NCBI GenBank assembly: GCA_050697275.1
Contig: JBOGZI010000109.1
Span: forward strand, 1-17,403
Reading direction: 5' to 3'
Source: JBOGZI01 sp050697275
Lineage (GTDB): Bacteria > Actinomycetota > Thermoleophilia > Solirubrobacterales > 70-9
DNA: 17,403 bases
The notes beneath the pieces are model-generated. The model was not told the origin of the DNA, did not search any database, and was given only the letters and a program-made list of their open reading frames with translations. How positions within the stretch are numbered: the first letter of the stretch is position 1; each line of letters opens with the position of its first letter. Shown one piece after another: positions 1 through 7,384 of the stretch. Both the position numbers and the translations under genes were made by a program.

Positions 1-1
1 G

Positions 2-754
2 CATGAGCGCCCCCTGCTGGTGCGGCTGCCCGGCGCCCTGCGGCGCGAGCTCCGGCCCGGCGCCGACACACCGCTGGACAGGCACATCGGCTCGGCCCGC
101 GAGATCGCCTGGACGGCCTTCCCGCTCGAGCGGCTGAAGGGGATCGGGCACGCCACCGGCGAGGGGATCACCGTCAACGACGTCGTGCTCGCGGTGGTCG
201 CGGGGGGCCTGCGCGGCTGGCTCGAGGGCCACGGCTCGCCGCCCGCCAACTTGCGCGTCCAGGTGCCCGTCTGCCTGCACCTGCGCGACGGCGGCGGGGA
301 GATCGGCAACCGGGACTCGTTCCTCAACGTCGATCTCCCCCTGGCGGAATCGGATCCGCTCCAGCGGCTGCGCACGATCAACGCGGAGACGGCGGAGCGC
401 AAGCTCGACCACGACGCCGACACCCTCTACGACTTCTTCCACGCGCTGGGTCGCTTCCGCCCCCTCTACCGGGGCGTCACCAGGGTGATCTCCGGCCCGC
501 GCGAGTTCGCGCTCTCGGTCTCCAACGTCCCCGGGCCGCGCGAGCGCCCGCTCGTCTGCGGGCACGAGGTGCGGGAGTTCTGCACCTTCGCCGAGCCGGC
601 CGACCGCCACGCCCTCCGGGTCGCGGTGGTCTCGCTGGGCGGCGACCTCGCCTTCGGGCTCTGCTCCGACCCGGAGGCGATCGGGGAGCTCGACCGGCTG
701 GCCGACGCGCTCGAGGGGTCCGTGGCCGAGCTCGAGGCGGCGAGCGGCGCCTAG
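2..754 (+). CDS. WS/DGAT family acyltransferase, C-terminal part (5' truncated)
   Basis: The reading frame is open from the window edge, so the true start lies upstream; the GTG at 20 is internal. The visible 250 residues match the C-terminal half of wax ester synthase/diacylglycerol acyltransferases, which join acyl-CoA to diacylglycerol or a fatty alcohol to make storage lipid. Supporting motifs are an ND-VVLAVV segment near base 176, a GNRDSFLNVDLP segment near base 305 and an SNVPGPRERP segment near base 520, all typical of this family. The catalytic HHxxxDG motif belongs to the N-terminal half and is outside the window, so activity cannot be judged. It ends with TAG 32 bases before the next gene on the same strand. 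The family call is firm. Whether the product is triacylglycerol or wax ester cannot be told. Confidence 0.88.
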   Translation, partial: HERPLLVRLPGALRRELRPGADTPLDRHIGSAREIAWTAFPLERLKGIGHATGEGITVNDVVLAVVAGGLRGWLEGHGSPPANLRVQVPVCLHLRDGGGEIGNRDSFLNVDLPLAESDPLQRLRTINAETAERKLDHDADTLYDFFHALGRFRPLYRGVTRVISGPREFALSVSNVPGPRERPLVCGHEVREFCTFAEPADRHALRVAVVSLGGDLAFGLCSDPEAIGELDRLADALEGSVAELEAASGA

Positions 755-786
755 ATGGCCGCGCAGCGGGAATCAGTGTCCTGACG

Positions 787-1437
787 ATGCCCTCCCGGAA
801 GCGATCGCTGAGCGAGTACGAGCGCAAGCGCGACTTCTCCAAGACCTCCGAGCCGAGCGGCAAGCGGGCCGGCAAGCGCGGGGGGCGCCCGAAGCGCCGC
901 CACCCGCGGTTCACGGTCCAGAAGCACAAGGCCACCTCGCTCCACTACGACCTCCGCCTCGAGGTGGACGGGGTGCTCGCCTCCTGGGCGGTCCCCAAGG
1001 GCCCCTCCCTGGACCCCCGCGACAAGCGGCTGGCGATGCGGACCGAGGACCACCCGATGGACTACCTCGAGTTCGAGGGGGTGATCCCGAAGGGGGAGTA
1101 CGGGGCCGGCCCGGTGATCGTCTGGGACCGCGGCGTCTTCGAGAACATCTCCGAGACGCGGCGCGGCGAGCAGCTGACGCTGGAGCAGGCGCTCGAGAAG
1201 GGCGACATCAAGGTCTTCCTGCTCGGCGAGAAGCTGCGCGGCGCCTACGCGCTGGTGCGCACCTCCCCCCCTAAACGGGTTGCTCCTGGCGGAGCACCCT
1301 CGGATCGACGGGAGCAGTGGCTGCTGATCAAGAAGCGTGACGAGGGCTCAGACGCGCGCCGGCGGCCGACCTCGAGCCAGCCCGAGTCGGTGCTCACCGG
1401 CCGCACCGTCGAGCAGGTCCTCGAGGAGGAGAGCTGA
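787..1437 (+). CDS. Stand-alone LigD-type 3'-phosphoesterase (PE domain protein)
   Basis: A 216-residue protein carrying only the DNA 3'-phosphoesterase domain that is usually the N-terminal module of the bacterial NHEJ ligase LigD. This domain trims 3' ribonucleotides and 3'-phosphates at breaks. Residues known to be catalytic in Pseudomonas LigD-PE appear at matching spacing: H47, H53, D55, R57, K71, R81, E87, H89 and Y93. A basic, lysine- and arginine-rich tail (residues 1-40) precedes the domain and could bind DNA. The chain ends with WLLIKKRDE, a LigD-like ending, followed by a short charged tail. No polymerase or ligase domain and no ku gene is in view. Residues 163-172 are encoded by a palindromic repeat with atypical codons (see 1273-1302). 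The ATG at 787 has only a weak ribosome site. Family call is firm; partners are unknown. Confidence 0.93.
   Translation: MPSRKRSLSEYERKRDFSKTSEPSGKRAGKRGGRPKRRHPRFTVQKHKATSLHYDLRLEVDGVLASWAVPKGPSLDPRDKRLAMRTEDHPMDYLEFEGVIPKGEYGAGPVIVWDRGVFENISETRRGEQLTLEQALEKGDIKVFLLGEKLRGAYALVRTSPPKRVAPGGAPSDRREQWLLIKKRDEGSDARRRPTSSQPESVLTGRTVEQVLEEES
1273..1302 (+). repeat. 30-bp palindromic element inserted in frame in the phosphoesterase gene (copy 1)
   Basis: The element forms a hairpin: GGG (1277-1279), bulged T, TGCTCC (1281-1286), a four-base loop, GGAGCA (1291-1296) and CCC (1297-1299). It occupies exactly ten codons (KRVAPGGAPS, residues 163-172). Six of the ten end in A or T (AAA, GTT, GCT, CCT, GGA, GCA), against almost none in the surrounding gene. 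It matches the inverse complement of 15742-15771 at 26 of 30 positions. It falls in the loop between the LVRT strand and the WLLIK strand of the domain, where a short insertion is likely to be tolerated. That it is a mobile or dispersed repeat is inferred from two loci only. Confidence 0.7.
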
Positions 1438-1449
1438 CAGGATCAGCTC
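1431..1449. terminator. Perfect inverted repeat spanning two convergent stop codons
   Basis: GAGCTGA (1431-1437) and TCAGCTC (1443-1449) form a perfect 7-bp stem around a 5-base loop. The left arm ends with the TGA of the phosphoesterase gene. The right arm begins with the complement of the hydrolase TGA. There is no T-run on either side, so a classical intrinsic terminator is not shown. It may act as a bidirectional RNA 3' end for the two convergent genes. Confidence 0.4.
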
Positions 1450-2279
1450 GTTCCCTCCAGGATCACCCGGGCGACCAGCTCCGGATCGTCCCAGGTGGGA
1501 ACGTGGCCGCAACCGGGCAACTCGACCTGGCGCACCGAGTCGGGGAGGATCCCCGGCTTCAGCGGCTTGCGCCTGACGATCTGATCGAACTCCGCCCAGC
1601 CCAGAGTCACCGGGACATCGAGCTCCTCGAGGTCGCCGACCGTGCCCTCCCGCATATGCCGGTTCGCCTCCGGATACGCGGGGCCGCCGCCGTAGGCGCG
1701 AACCATGTCGGCCGCCTCGGCAGGGGGGATCCGCTCGGGGTGGTGGACGTTGCCCGAGAGGGCGATGCGGCGCATCCAGCGAAACCGCATCAGGGGCAGC
1801 AGCGGCCGAGAGGCCCTGGCCGCCGCGTAGGCGAGGCTGCGGCGCGGTGCGACCGGTTCGCGCCAGAAGCCCGCCGGGCAAAGGCTCACGACGGAGCTGG
1901 CTCCGCCCTGGCGACCACACTCGATCGCGACCCAGCCGCCGAGCGAGATCCCGGCCACGCCGGGGTCGGCGTCGAGGCCGAGCAAATCGACGAAATCGAG
2001 CACCGCCGTGGCGAGGCTCTGGGGCGTCGCGTCGATCCCCGCGGGCAGCGCGGGCGAGGCCCCGAACCCAGGCATGTCGACGGCGATCACGTCCCGGCGC
2101 GCAGCCAGCGCGCTCACCACCGGGCTCCACTGCCCGATCGCGCCTCCGAGCGAGTGCAGCAGCAGCAGTGGATCGCCGCTGCCGCAGCGGACATGGTTCA
2201 GCGTCCCTTCACTCCCGGTTATGGCGGCGCGGGGCGCACTCCGCACGCGGGTGGGTCTGTCATCGGTCTCCACGGGCAC
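1443..2279 (-). CDS. Alpha/beta hydrolase
   Basis: A 278-residue serine hydrolase of the alpha/beta fold. The nucleophile elbow GISLGG places Ser112 as the nucleophile. Asp232 (GWAEFD) and His259 (GCGHVPTWDDP) complete the triad, and LLLLHSLGG at 38-46 carries the oxyanion-hole segment before the DMPGFGAS strand. Length and order fit the esterase/haloperoxidase-like branch of the fold. The substrate cannot be inferred. The start used is GTG at 2279, which has no strong ribosome site, so the first 25 or so residues are uncertain; similarity to the fold begins near residue 28. It is convergent with the phosphoesterase (5 bases between stops) and lies 33 bases downstream of the GGDEF/EAL gene on the same strand, so it could be cotranscribed with it. 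Confidence 0.88.
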   Translation of the reverse strand: MPVETDDRPTRVRSAPRAAITGSEGTLNHVRCGSGDPLLLLHSLGGAIGQWSPVVSALAARRDVIAVDMPGFGASPALPAGIDATPQSLATAVLDFVDLLGLDADPGVAGISLGGWVAIECGRQGGASSVVSLCPAGFWREPVAPRRSLAYAAARASRPLLPLMRFRWMRRIALSGNVHHPERIPPAEAADMVRAYGGGPAYPEANRHMREGTVGDLEELDVPVTLGWAEFDQIVRRKPLKPGILPDSVRQVELPGCGHVPTWDDPELVARVILEGTS

Positions 2280-2312
2280 TCAATACGTCAACGGCCGCGC
2301 CGTCGGCTCGGA

Positions 2313-4868
2313 TCAATCGGCCCGGTCGGTGGCCTGCAGCAGCTCGCCGGCGGCCGAGTCGGCGATCAGCTCGCCCACCTGCTGCGGTGGTGCCGGTTTT
2401 GCGAACAGATAGCCCTGAGCGAGGTTGCAGCCTATTCGCCTCAGCTCCTCCTCCTGGTGAGGCCTCTCGACGCCTTCGGCGATCGGGGTCAGTCCCATGC
2501 TGTGGCTCATCGCCACGATCGCCTGAATCAGCGCGGATTCGGGTGAGCCGGACGTGATGTCGCCGATGAACTCCCGGTCGATCTTGAGAACGTCGAGGGG
2601 AAGGCGGCGCAGGTAGCTCAGCGACGAGTACTTCGTCCCGAAATCGTCGATCCCCATGCGAATCCCGAGTGCGCGGATCTCCTTCATGGTTTCGATCGCC
2701 GCCTCGTCCTCGACGATGACGCTCTCGGTGATCTCGAGGAGCAACCCATCCGGATCGAGCCCGGAGCTCTCGAGGGCCGCCTCCACGTCCCGGAGCAGCC
2801 CTGGGTCCTCGAGCTGCTTGACCGAGAGATTGACCATCATCGTCAGCGATCGCGCGGTCTCGACCTCCCTGCGCCACGCGGCCGCCTGCCGACAGGCCTC
2901 CTCGAGGACCCAACGCCCGATCGGGACGATCAGCCCCGTCTGTTCGGCCAGGCCGATGAAATAGCCGGGTGCGATCAACCCCCTCTCGGGATGCTGCCAG
3001 CGAACCAGCGCCTCGACCGCCGGAATGGCGCCGGTCTCCAGCGAGACGATCGGCTGATAGTGGAGACGAAACTCCGGCCGCTCCAGCGCCTCGCGGAGAT
3101 CGTGCTCGAGCTCGAGGCGTTCGACCAGGGCGGCGTGCATGCTGTGCTCGAAGTGCTCGAAGCGCCCCTTCCCGCGGGCTTTGGCCGCGTACATCGCGAC
3201 GTCCGCGTTCCTCAGGAGGCTCTCCGCCGTGGCGCTCGCCTCCGAGTTCGTCGCGATACCGATGCTCGCCTGCACGAACAGCTCGCGGTCGTCCACGTTC
3301 AGGGGTTCCTCGAACGCTCTGAGCACGCGCGCCGCGACGCGAGCGGACCCGATCCCGCCCTCGACGTCCTCGAGCAGGAGAGCGAACTCGTCGCCACCGA
3401 GGCGAGCGACCGTATCGCCGGGGCGCGCGCAGCCCAGCAGCTGCTGCGAGACCGCACCGAGCAGCCGGTCGCCCGACTCATGCCCGAGGCTGTCGTTGAC
3501 GTTCTTGAAGTTGTCCAGGTCGAGGAAGAGAACGGCGAGCGTGTCGGTCGCCCGGCCTCTCCGGCTGAGGGCGTGCTCGAGCCGGTCTCCGAACAGCGCC
3601 CGATTGGCGAGCTCCGTGAGCGGGTCGTGGAAGGCACGGTGCGTGAGCTGGCGCTCCAGCTCCTTGCGCTCGCTGATGTCTCGAGCGTTCACGACGAAGC
3701 CCGCCACGGCCGGGTCGTGGAGGAGATTCGTGACGATCGCCTCGACGTCGCGCCGAAGCCCGTCCTTGCGGAGAACCCGGAACTCGATGGAGCGCGTCGC
3801 CCCGGACTTGGCTCGCAGCTCGCGGCCGGCCGCCAGCAGACGCGGCAGGTCCTCCTCCACGACGAAATCGATCGGATCCTCGATCTCCGCCTGGATTTCG
3901 TCGTCGTCGTGCCCCAGCACGCTCCTCGCCGATGGGCTCAGGTACTTGATCTGCCCCTGGTCGCCGAGAACGAGGATCACGTCGGAGGAGTTCTGGACCA
4001 GGGACCGAAAGCGCCGCTCGCTGGCGCGGAGCTCGTCGGTCCTGGCCTCGACCTTGGCCTCCAGGTTCCGCCAGAAGGAGATGTTCTCCACCAGGGCGAG
4101 GACCTGCCGCATGATGATCAACACGATCACCGCCGCTCCGATCCAGACCAGGGTGCCGTGGAAGTCTCCCCGCGCGCCGGCCACGGCCGCTCCGAGCACC
4201 GCAACTCCGAACGGGACCGACGGCACGAAGACGCTCGCGCGTGTCGGCAGCCCGGGCTCCACCTCCTCGAGCGGGGCGGCGTCGCGATCGCGCCGCGCCG
4301 CCAGCGCGAGGAGCAGCCACCCGACCGGCCAGCCCAGATAGAAGACCGTGGCGGCTTCGAGGCTTCCGTCGAGCGCGAGGTAGCTCATCGCCCCGCTCGC
4401 CACCGCGAGGGCGGCGAGCGCGCCTGTGACCAGCCCCAGGCGGATCCGGGCGGCCGGGCGCGCCCGGGTCAGCATCACGGTGGCCGCCGCGGCCAGCGTC
4501 AGGTTGGCGACCCCCAGAGCCAGGAACAGGGCGCGATCCTGCGCGGCGGAGGAGTCGTAGAGCTCCCCGAGCCCGAGCATCCAGGCAATGAACAGCGTCG
4601 ACCCGGCGACGATCAATCCGTCGACCGCCGTCCGCCCCTGACCCGAGGCGTGAGGGGGAGCGCCCGGGACGAAGACCAGGCCGATCGTCGCGAGGAACGC
4701 CGAGGCGAGCAGCGCCGTCGTCGCGGGCGTCCCCGGGGAGGCTGCCCCACCGGCAAGCCAGAGCGCGATCGCCGCAGCCCAGACCAGCCCGGCGAAACCG
4801 AGGAAGACCCAAGCCGGCGAGCGGCTCAGCCCTGACTTGCTCAAGCCCGATCCCGGATGCACGCTCAT
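2313..4868 (-). CDS. Membrane-anchored PAS-GGDEF-EAL cyclic-di-GMP signalling protein
   Basis: An 851-residue sensor that probably makes and/or degrades the second messenger c-di-GMP. Residues 20-255 hold about seven or eight hydrophobic segments, forming a membrane sensor region of unknown ligand. A short coiled stretch (264-288) leads into a PAS domain (285-400). The GGDEF domain follows with intact GGDEF at 491-495 and an inhibitory-site RxxD (RPGD, 482-485) at the standard spacing. The EAL domain has EAL at 619-621, N680, E715, D741-D742, K762, E798 and Q818, which are the residues expected of an active phosphodiesterase. Both halves therefore look catalytically competent; which dominates cannot be told. 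The start is ATG at 4868 with little ribosome-site signal. The hydrolase gene follows 33 bases downstream. Confidence 0.95.
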   Translation of the reverse strand: MSVHPGSGLSKSGLSRSPAWVFLGFAGLVWAAAIALWLAGGAASPGTPATTALLASAFLATIGLVFVPGAPPHASGQGRTAVDGLIVAGSTLFIAWMLGLGELYDSSAAQDRALFLALGVANLTLAAAATVMLTRARPAARIRLGLVTGALAALAVASGAMSYLALDGSLEAATVFYLGWPVGWLLLALAARRDRDAAPLEEVEPGLPTRASVFVPSVPFGVAVLGAAVAGARGDFHGTLVWIGAAVIVLIIMRQVLALVENISFWRNLEAKVEARTDELRASERRFRSLVQNSSDVILVLGDQGQIKYLSPSARSVLGHDDDEIQAEIEDPIDFVVEEDLPRLLAAGRELRAKSGATRSIEFRVLRKDGLRRDVEAIVTNLLHDPAVAGFVVNARDISERKELERQLTHRAFHDPLTELANRALFGDRLEHALSRRGRATDTLAVLFLDLDNFKNVNDSLGHESGDRLLGAVSQQLLGCARPGDTVARLGGDEFALLLEDVEGGIGSARVAARVLRAFEEPLNVDDRELFVQASIGIATNSEASATAESLLRNADVAMYAAKARGKGRFEHFEHSMHAALVERLELEHDLREALERPEFRLHYQPIVSLETGAIPAVEALVRWQHPERGLIAPGYFIGLAEQTGLIVPIGRWVLEEACRQAAAWRREVETARSLTMMVNLSVKQLEDPGLLRDVEAALESSGLDPDGLLLEITESVIVEDEAAIETMKEIRALGIRMGIDDFGTKYSSLSYLRRLPLDVLKIDREFIGDITSGSPESALIQAIVAMSHSMGLTPIAEGVERPHQEEELRRIGCNLAQGYLFAKPAPPQQVGELIADSAAGELLQATDRAD

Positions 4869-4932
4869 TTATCGGTCGAGCAGGGCGATACCTGAACAAG
4901 CGAGCCCCGCGAGACCGCCTCCAGTCGCCCCG

Positions 4933-5430
4933 CTAGAGCTCGAGCTCGTATTCCATCCACGCCTCGCCGCCCGCTCCGACTCGTTCGTAGACCGTCCGTG
5001 CCCGGCGGTTGTCGGGAGCCGTCATCCACTGCATCGCCGGCATCCCGCGCTCGCGGCAGGCCTCCGCACAGGCGGCGATCAGCGCCTCCGCGATCCCCCT
5101 CCCCCGCCCCCGCGGCTCCACGAACAGGTCCTGCAGGTAGCCGATCCGGGCTCCCTTCAGCATCGCCCACTTCCAGTCCATCGCGGCGAAGCCGACCGGC
5201 CCATCCCCGTCGAGCGCGACGAACAGGGCGCCCTGGCCGGGGTCGGTGATCAGGGTGCGGGCCATCGTCACCAGTCCGTCGTCGGGTGGGGCGGACTCGT
5301 AGAACTCGCAATAGGCCCGCAGCAGCGGCAGCATCCCCTCGATGTCGCCCTCGCGAGCGGGCCGGATCTCAACTCCGTCGTCGAGCAGTCTCGGGGCTGC
5401 GCCCTCGGTCATCGCCCCGTATCGAATCAC
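4933..5430 (-). CDS. GNAT family N-acetyltransferase
   Basis: A 165-residue GNAT-fold enzyme, expected to move an acetyl group from acetyl-CoA to an amine. Motif A, the acetyl-CoA pyrophosphate loop, is seen as YLQDLFVEPRGRGRGIAEAL around residues 98-117. The family's C-terminal motif is seen as NRRARTVYERVGA (141-153). The GTG at 5430 is chosen because GGAG lies eight bases upstream; an in-frame ATG at 5412 would give 159 residues. The start sits only 18 bases from the divergent lipoprotein start. The substrate is unknown; small single-domain GNATs of this type act on amino acids, polyamines, drugs or protein N-termini. Confidence 0.9.
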   Translation of the reverse strand: MIRYGAMTEGAAPRLLDDGVEIRPAREGDIEGMLPLLRAYCEFYESAPPDDGLVTMARTLITDPGQGALFVALDGDGPVGFAAMDWKWAMLKGARIGYLQDLFVEPRGRGRGIAEALIAACAEACRERGMPAMQWMTAPDNRRARTVYERVGAGGEAWMEYELEL

Positions 5431-5434
5431 GCAC

Positions 5435-5440
5435 TAGGCT
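5435..5440 (+). promoter_or_regulatory. Possible -10 box (TAGGCT) for leaderless transcription of the lipoprotein gene
   Basis: TAGGCT fits the actinobacterial TANNNT -10 pattern and ends eight bases before the ATG at 5449, which has no clear ribosome site. No convincing -35 element is seen. The same hexamer stands six bases before the catalase-like start at 11689. A hexamer is weak evidence alone. Confidence 0.3.
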
Positions 5441-5448
5441 CCAGCCCG

Positions 5449-5913
5449 ATGTGGGTCCGGCTCGCGCTGATCGCCGCCGCGCTCGCAGTGGGCGTCCTCG
5501 CCGGCTGCGACGACGACTCGGACGGCGGCGGCACCACCGTCGGGACCCAGGCCGGCTTCGAGATCCTCGGGAGCTGGGAGGGCGAGCTGACCCAGATGGA
5601 CCTGCCGCCCTTCCGCGTCACCGCGACGATCGGCGACCTCGACGATCCCGCCGCGAACACGGTGCACTACACAGGCATCGACTGCGGCGGCAACTGGACC
5701 TTCCGCGGCGAGGCGGACGCAGGGGTGCAGACCGGTGACGCGACGCGCGTCACCCCGGTCTATCGCTTCAGCGAGGTGATCGACCGCGGCGCCGGCGGCA
5801 GCTGCAAGGGGGTGGGGACGGTGACGCTGACGCCGACGGGCGCCGACACCGTCACCTATGAGTTCCGCGGCGGCGGCGTCGTAAGTCGCGGCACCCTGAC
5901 CCGCCAAGGCTAG
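5449..5913 (+). CDS. Small secreted lipoprotein of unknown function
   Basis: A 154-residue predicted lipoprotein. The first 19 residues form a short signal peptide (one arginine, then a hydrophobic run), and the lipobox LAGC puts the acylated cysteine at position 20. An acidic, glycine-rich linker (DDDSDGGG) follows, then a beta-rich domain of about 115 residues with two cysteines (the DCGG and GSCKG segments) that could form a disulfide outside the membrane. I recognise no family. The frame is open further upstream, but ATG at 5449 gives the correct signal peptide and lies just before it. The gene is divergent from the acetyltransferase and 47 bases upstream of the AI-2E gene. Confidence 0.82.
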   Translation: MWVRLALIAAALAVGVLAGCDDDSDGGGTTVGTQAGFEILGSWEGELTQMDLPPFRVTATIGDLDDPAANTVHYTGIDCGGNWTFRGEADAGVQTGDATRVTPVYRFSEVIDRGAGGSCKGVGTVTLTPTGADTVTYEFRGGGVVSRGTLTRQG

Positions 5914-5960
5914 CCGCAGCCCAGGAAATACCTCGAATCCGCCGAATAGAGAGGGTCGGC

Positions 5961-7055
5961 ATGCCCACAGCCGACTCCACCCCGCGCTCGGTCATCCGCA
6001 TCGTGCTGATCGTGATCTCGGTGCTGCTGGCGCTGTACGTGCTCTACCTGCTGCGCAGGCCGCTGAGCTGGCTGGTGATCGCCGCCTTCATCGCGGTCGC
6101 GGCCGCGGGCCCGGTCAACCTGCTGCAGCGCTACATGAGGCGGGGCCTGGCGATCGCGCTCGTCTACCTGATGCTGCTGCTGATCCCGGTGGGGCTCGGG
6201 GCCCTGCTCGTGCCGCCGCTGGTCGGGGAGGTCGAGGACCTCGCCGACAACGCACCCGAGTACGTCCAGGACGTCGAGGACTTCGTCGCGGAGAACAACA
6301 CGCTCAACAACCTCAACGAGGACTACGACATCACCACCAAGCTCCAGGAGGAGGCCGAGAAGCTGCCCGAGAAGATCCCCGACGCGGCCGGGGTGCTGAG
6401 CGACATCGGGGTCGGCCTGGTCAACTCCGTGTTCGCCGGAGTGACCATCTTCATCCTCAGCATCTTCATGGTGGCGGGAGGCCCGCGCTGGGTCAACGGC
6501 TTCGTCGAGGCCCAGCGACCAGAGCACGCGGAGCGGATCGAGCGCACCCTGCGCCGGATCGCCAACGCGGTCGGCAACTACGTCGGTGGGGCGCTCGTGC
6601 AGGCGACGATCGCGGGCCTGAGCGCCTACATCATGCTGAATATCCTCGGGGCCCCCTTCGCGGGGCCGCTGGCGATGGTCGTCTTCTTCTTCGACCTGAT
6701 CCCGGTGGTCGGAGCCACGATCGCGGCGCTACTGGTCGCGATCGTGATGATCTTCGTCAACTTCCCGGTCGCGCTGATCATCTGGGCCGTCTTCGCGGTC
6801 GTCTACCAGCAGGTCGAGAACTACCTGATCCAGCCCCAGATCCAGAAGCGCGCCACCAAGATCGAGCCCTTCGTCGTCCTGGTGGCGGTGCTGTGCGGAT
6901 CGACCCTGTTCGGAGTGATCGGGGCCCTGCTGGCGATCCCCACCGCCGCCTCGATCCAGATCGCCGTCCACGAGTGGCGGCTCTACCGACGCGAGCTCGC
7001 CACCGGGCCCGAGGGCACCAGCGGACCGACGCCGGCCCCCGAGCCCGCCCCCTGA
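5961..7055 (+). CDS. AI-2E family transporter (PerM/TqsA-like membrane protein)
   Basis: A 364-residue integral membrane protein of the AI-2E family, whose members export autoinducer-2, other small molecules or sodium/protons. The family layout is clear: two N-terminal membrane segments (about 11-31 and 36-50), a further pair near 62-88, a soluble region with charged helices (90-150), then several segments from 150 to the end. Family motifs are DLIPVVG at 245-251 and ENYLIQPQI at 286-294, followed by the LLAIPTAA segment. The C-terminal tail is proline-rich. The start ATG has a GAGGG ribosome site about six bases upstream. The substrate cannot be predicted; members outside enterobacteria are often not autoinducer exporters. 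Confidence 0.92.
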   Translation: MPTADSTPRSVIRIVLIVISVLLALYVLYLLRRPLSWLVIAAFIAVAAAGPVNLLQRYMRRGLAIALVYLMLLLIPVGLGALLVPPLVGEVEDLADNAPEYVQDVEDFVAENNTLNNLNEDYDITTKLQEEAEKLPEKIPDAAGVLSDIGVGLVNSVFAGVTIFILSIFMVAGGPRWVNGFVEAQRPEHAERIERTLRRIANAVGNYVGGALVQATIAGLSAYIMLNILGAPFAGPLAMVVFFFDLIPVVGATIAALLVAIVMIFVNFPVALIIWAVFAVVYQQVENYLIQPQIQKRATKIEPFVVLVAVLCGSTLFGVIGALLAIPTAASIQIAVHEWRLYRRELATGPEGTSGPTPAPEPAP

Positions 7056-7087
7056 GCGGCTGGGTCGGCTCGCCTATGCTGCTGGCC

Positions 7088-7363
7088 GTGGAGGAGCGGA
7101 CCAAGAAGATAAGCGCGCTGCTGCACGAGGCGGGCGAGACCCACCACATCGTCTTCCGCATCACCGACGGCGCCGACGACGACTGGGCGTCCTGGTACTC
7201 GAACTGGCTCACCTCGCACTCGGAGCTGCCGGAGCTGCTCGGCAAGCCTCCGGTGCGAAGCCACCTCACCCATGCGCTGGTCGAGCTCGAGCGCGAGTAC
7301 GGCGCCGACCAGGGGTGGGAGGACAAGTACGTCGAGGCGCTCGTCGAGCGCTTCGGCTCCTAG
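7088..7363 (+). CDS. Small conserved-looking protein of unknown function
   Basis: A 91-residue soluble, acidic protein rich in Trp, His and Glu, beginning MEERTKKISALLHEAGETHH. It looks mainly helical; the WASWYSNWL stretch (residues 33-41) is notable. I recognise no characterised family. The GTG at 7088 is preferred because TATGCT, a possible TANNNT -10 box, sits seven bases before it at 7075-7080. This would make the in-frame ATG at 7076 (adding four residues, MLLA) part of the promoter. Neither start has a good ribosome site. The gene follows the AI-2E gene by about 30 bases and is convergent with marR. Confidence 0.72.
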   Translation: MEERTKKISALLHEAGETHHIVFRITDGADDDWASWYSNWLTSHSELPELLGKPPVRSHLTHALVELEREYGADQGWEDKYVEALVERFGS

Positions 7364-7367
7364 CCGA
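7353..7367. terminator. Short perfect hairpin at the convergent ends of the 7088 gene and marR
   Basis: TCGGCT (7353-7358) and AGCCGA (7362-7367) pair perfectly around a three-base loop and span the TAG of the small protein gene. There is no T-run. It may mark the 3' end of either convergent transcript; six base pairs in GC-rich DNA is modest evidence. Confidence 0.3.
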
Positions 7368-7384
7368 GCCCAGCCAGGTCCGGT

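Noticed and set aside
2991..4835. A 614-codon open frame on the plus strand opposite the GGDEF/EAL gene
   Set aside because: It lies antisense to an unmistakable multi-domain gene, has no recognisable domain and is full of Arg, Glu and His as expected from GC-rich antisense DNA. Another long frame at 3478-4899 on the minus strand is a shadow too.
4837..5448. Extension of the lipoprotein frame upstream of 5449
   Set aside because: It is antisense to the acetyltransferase gene, and the signal peptide and lipobox begin exactly at the ATG at 5449.
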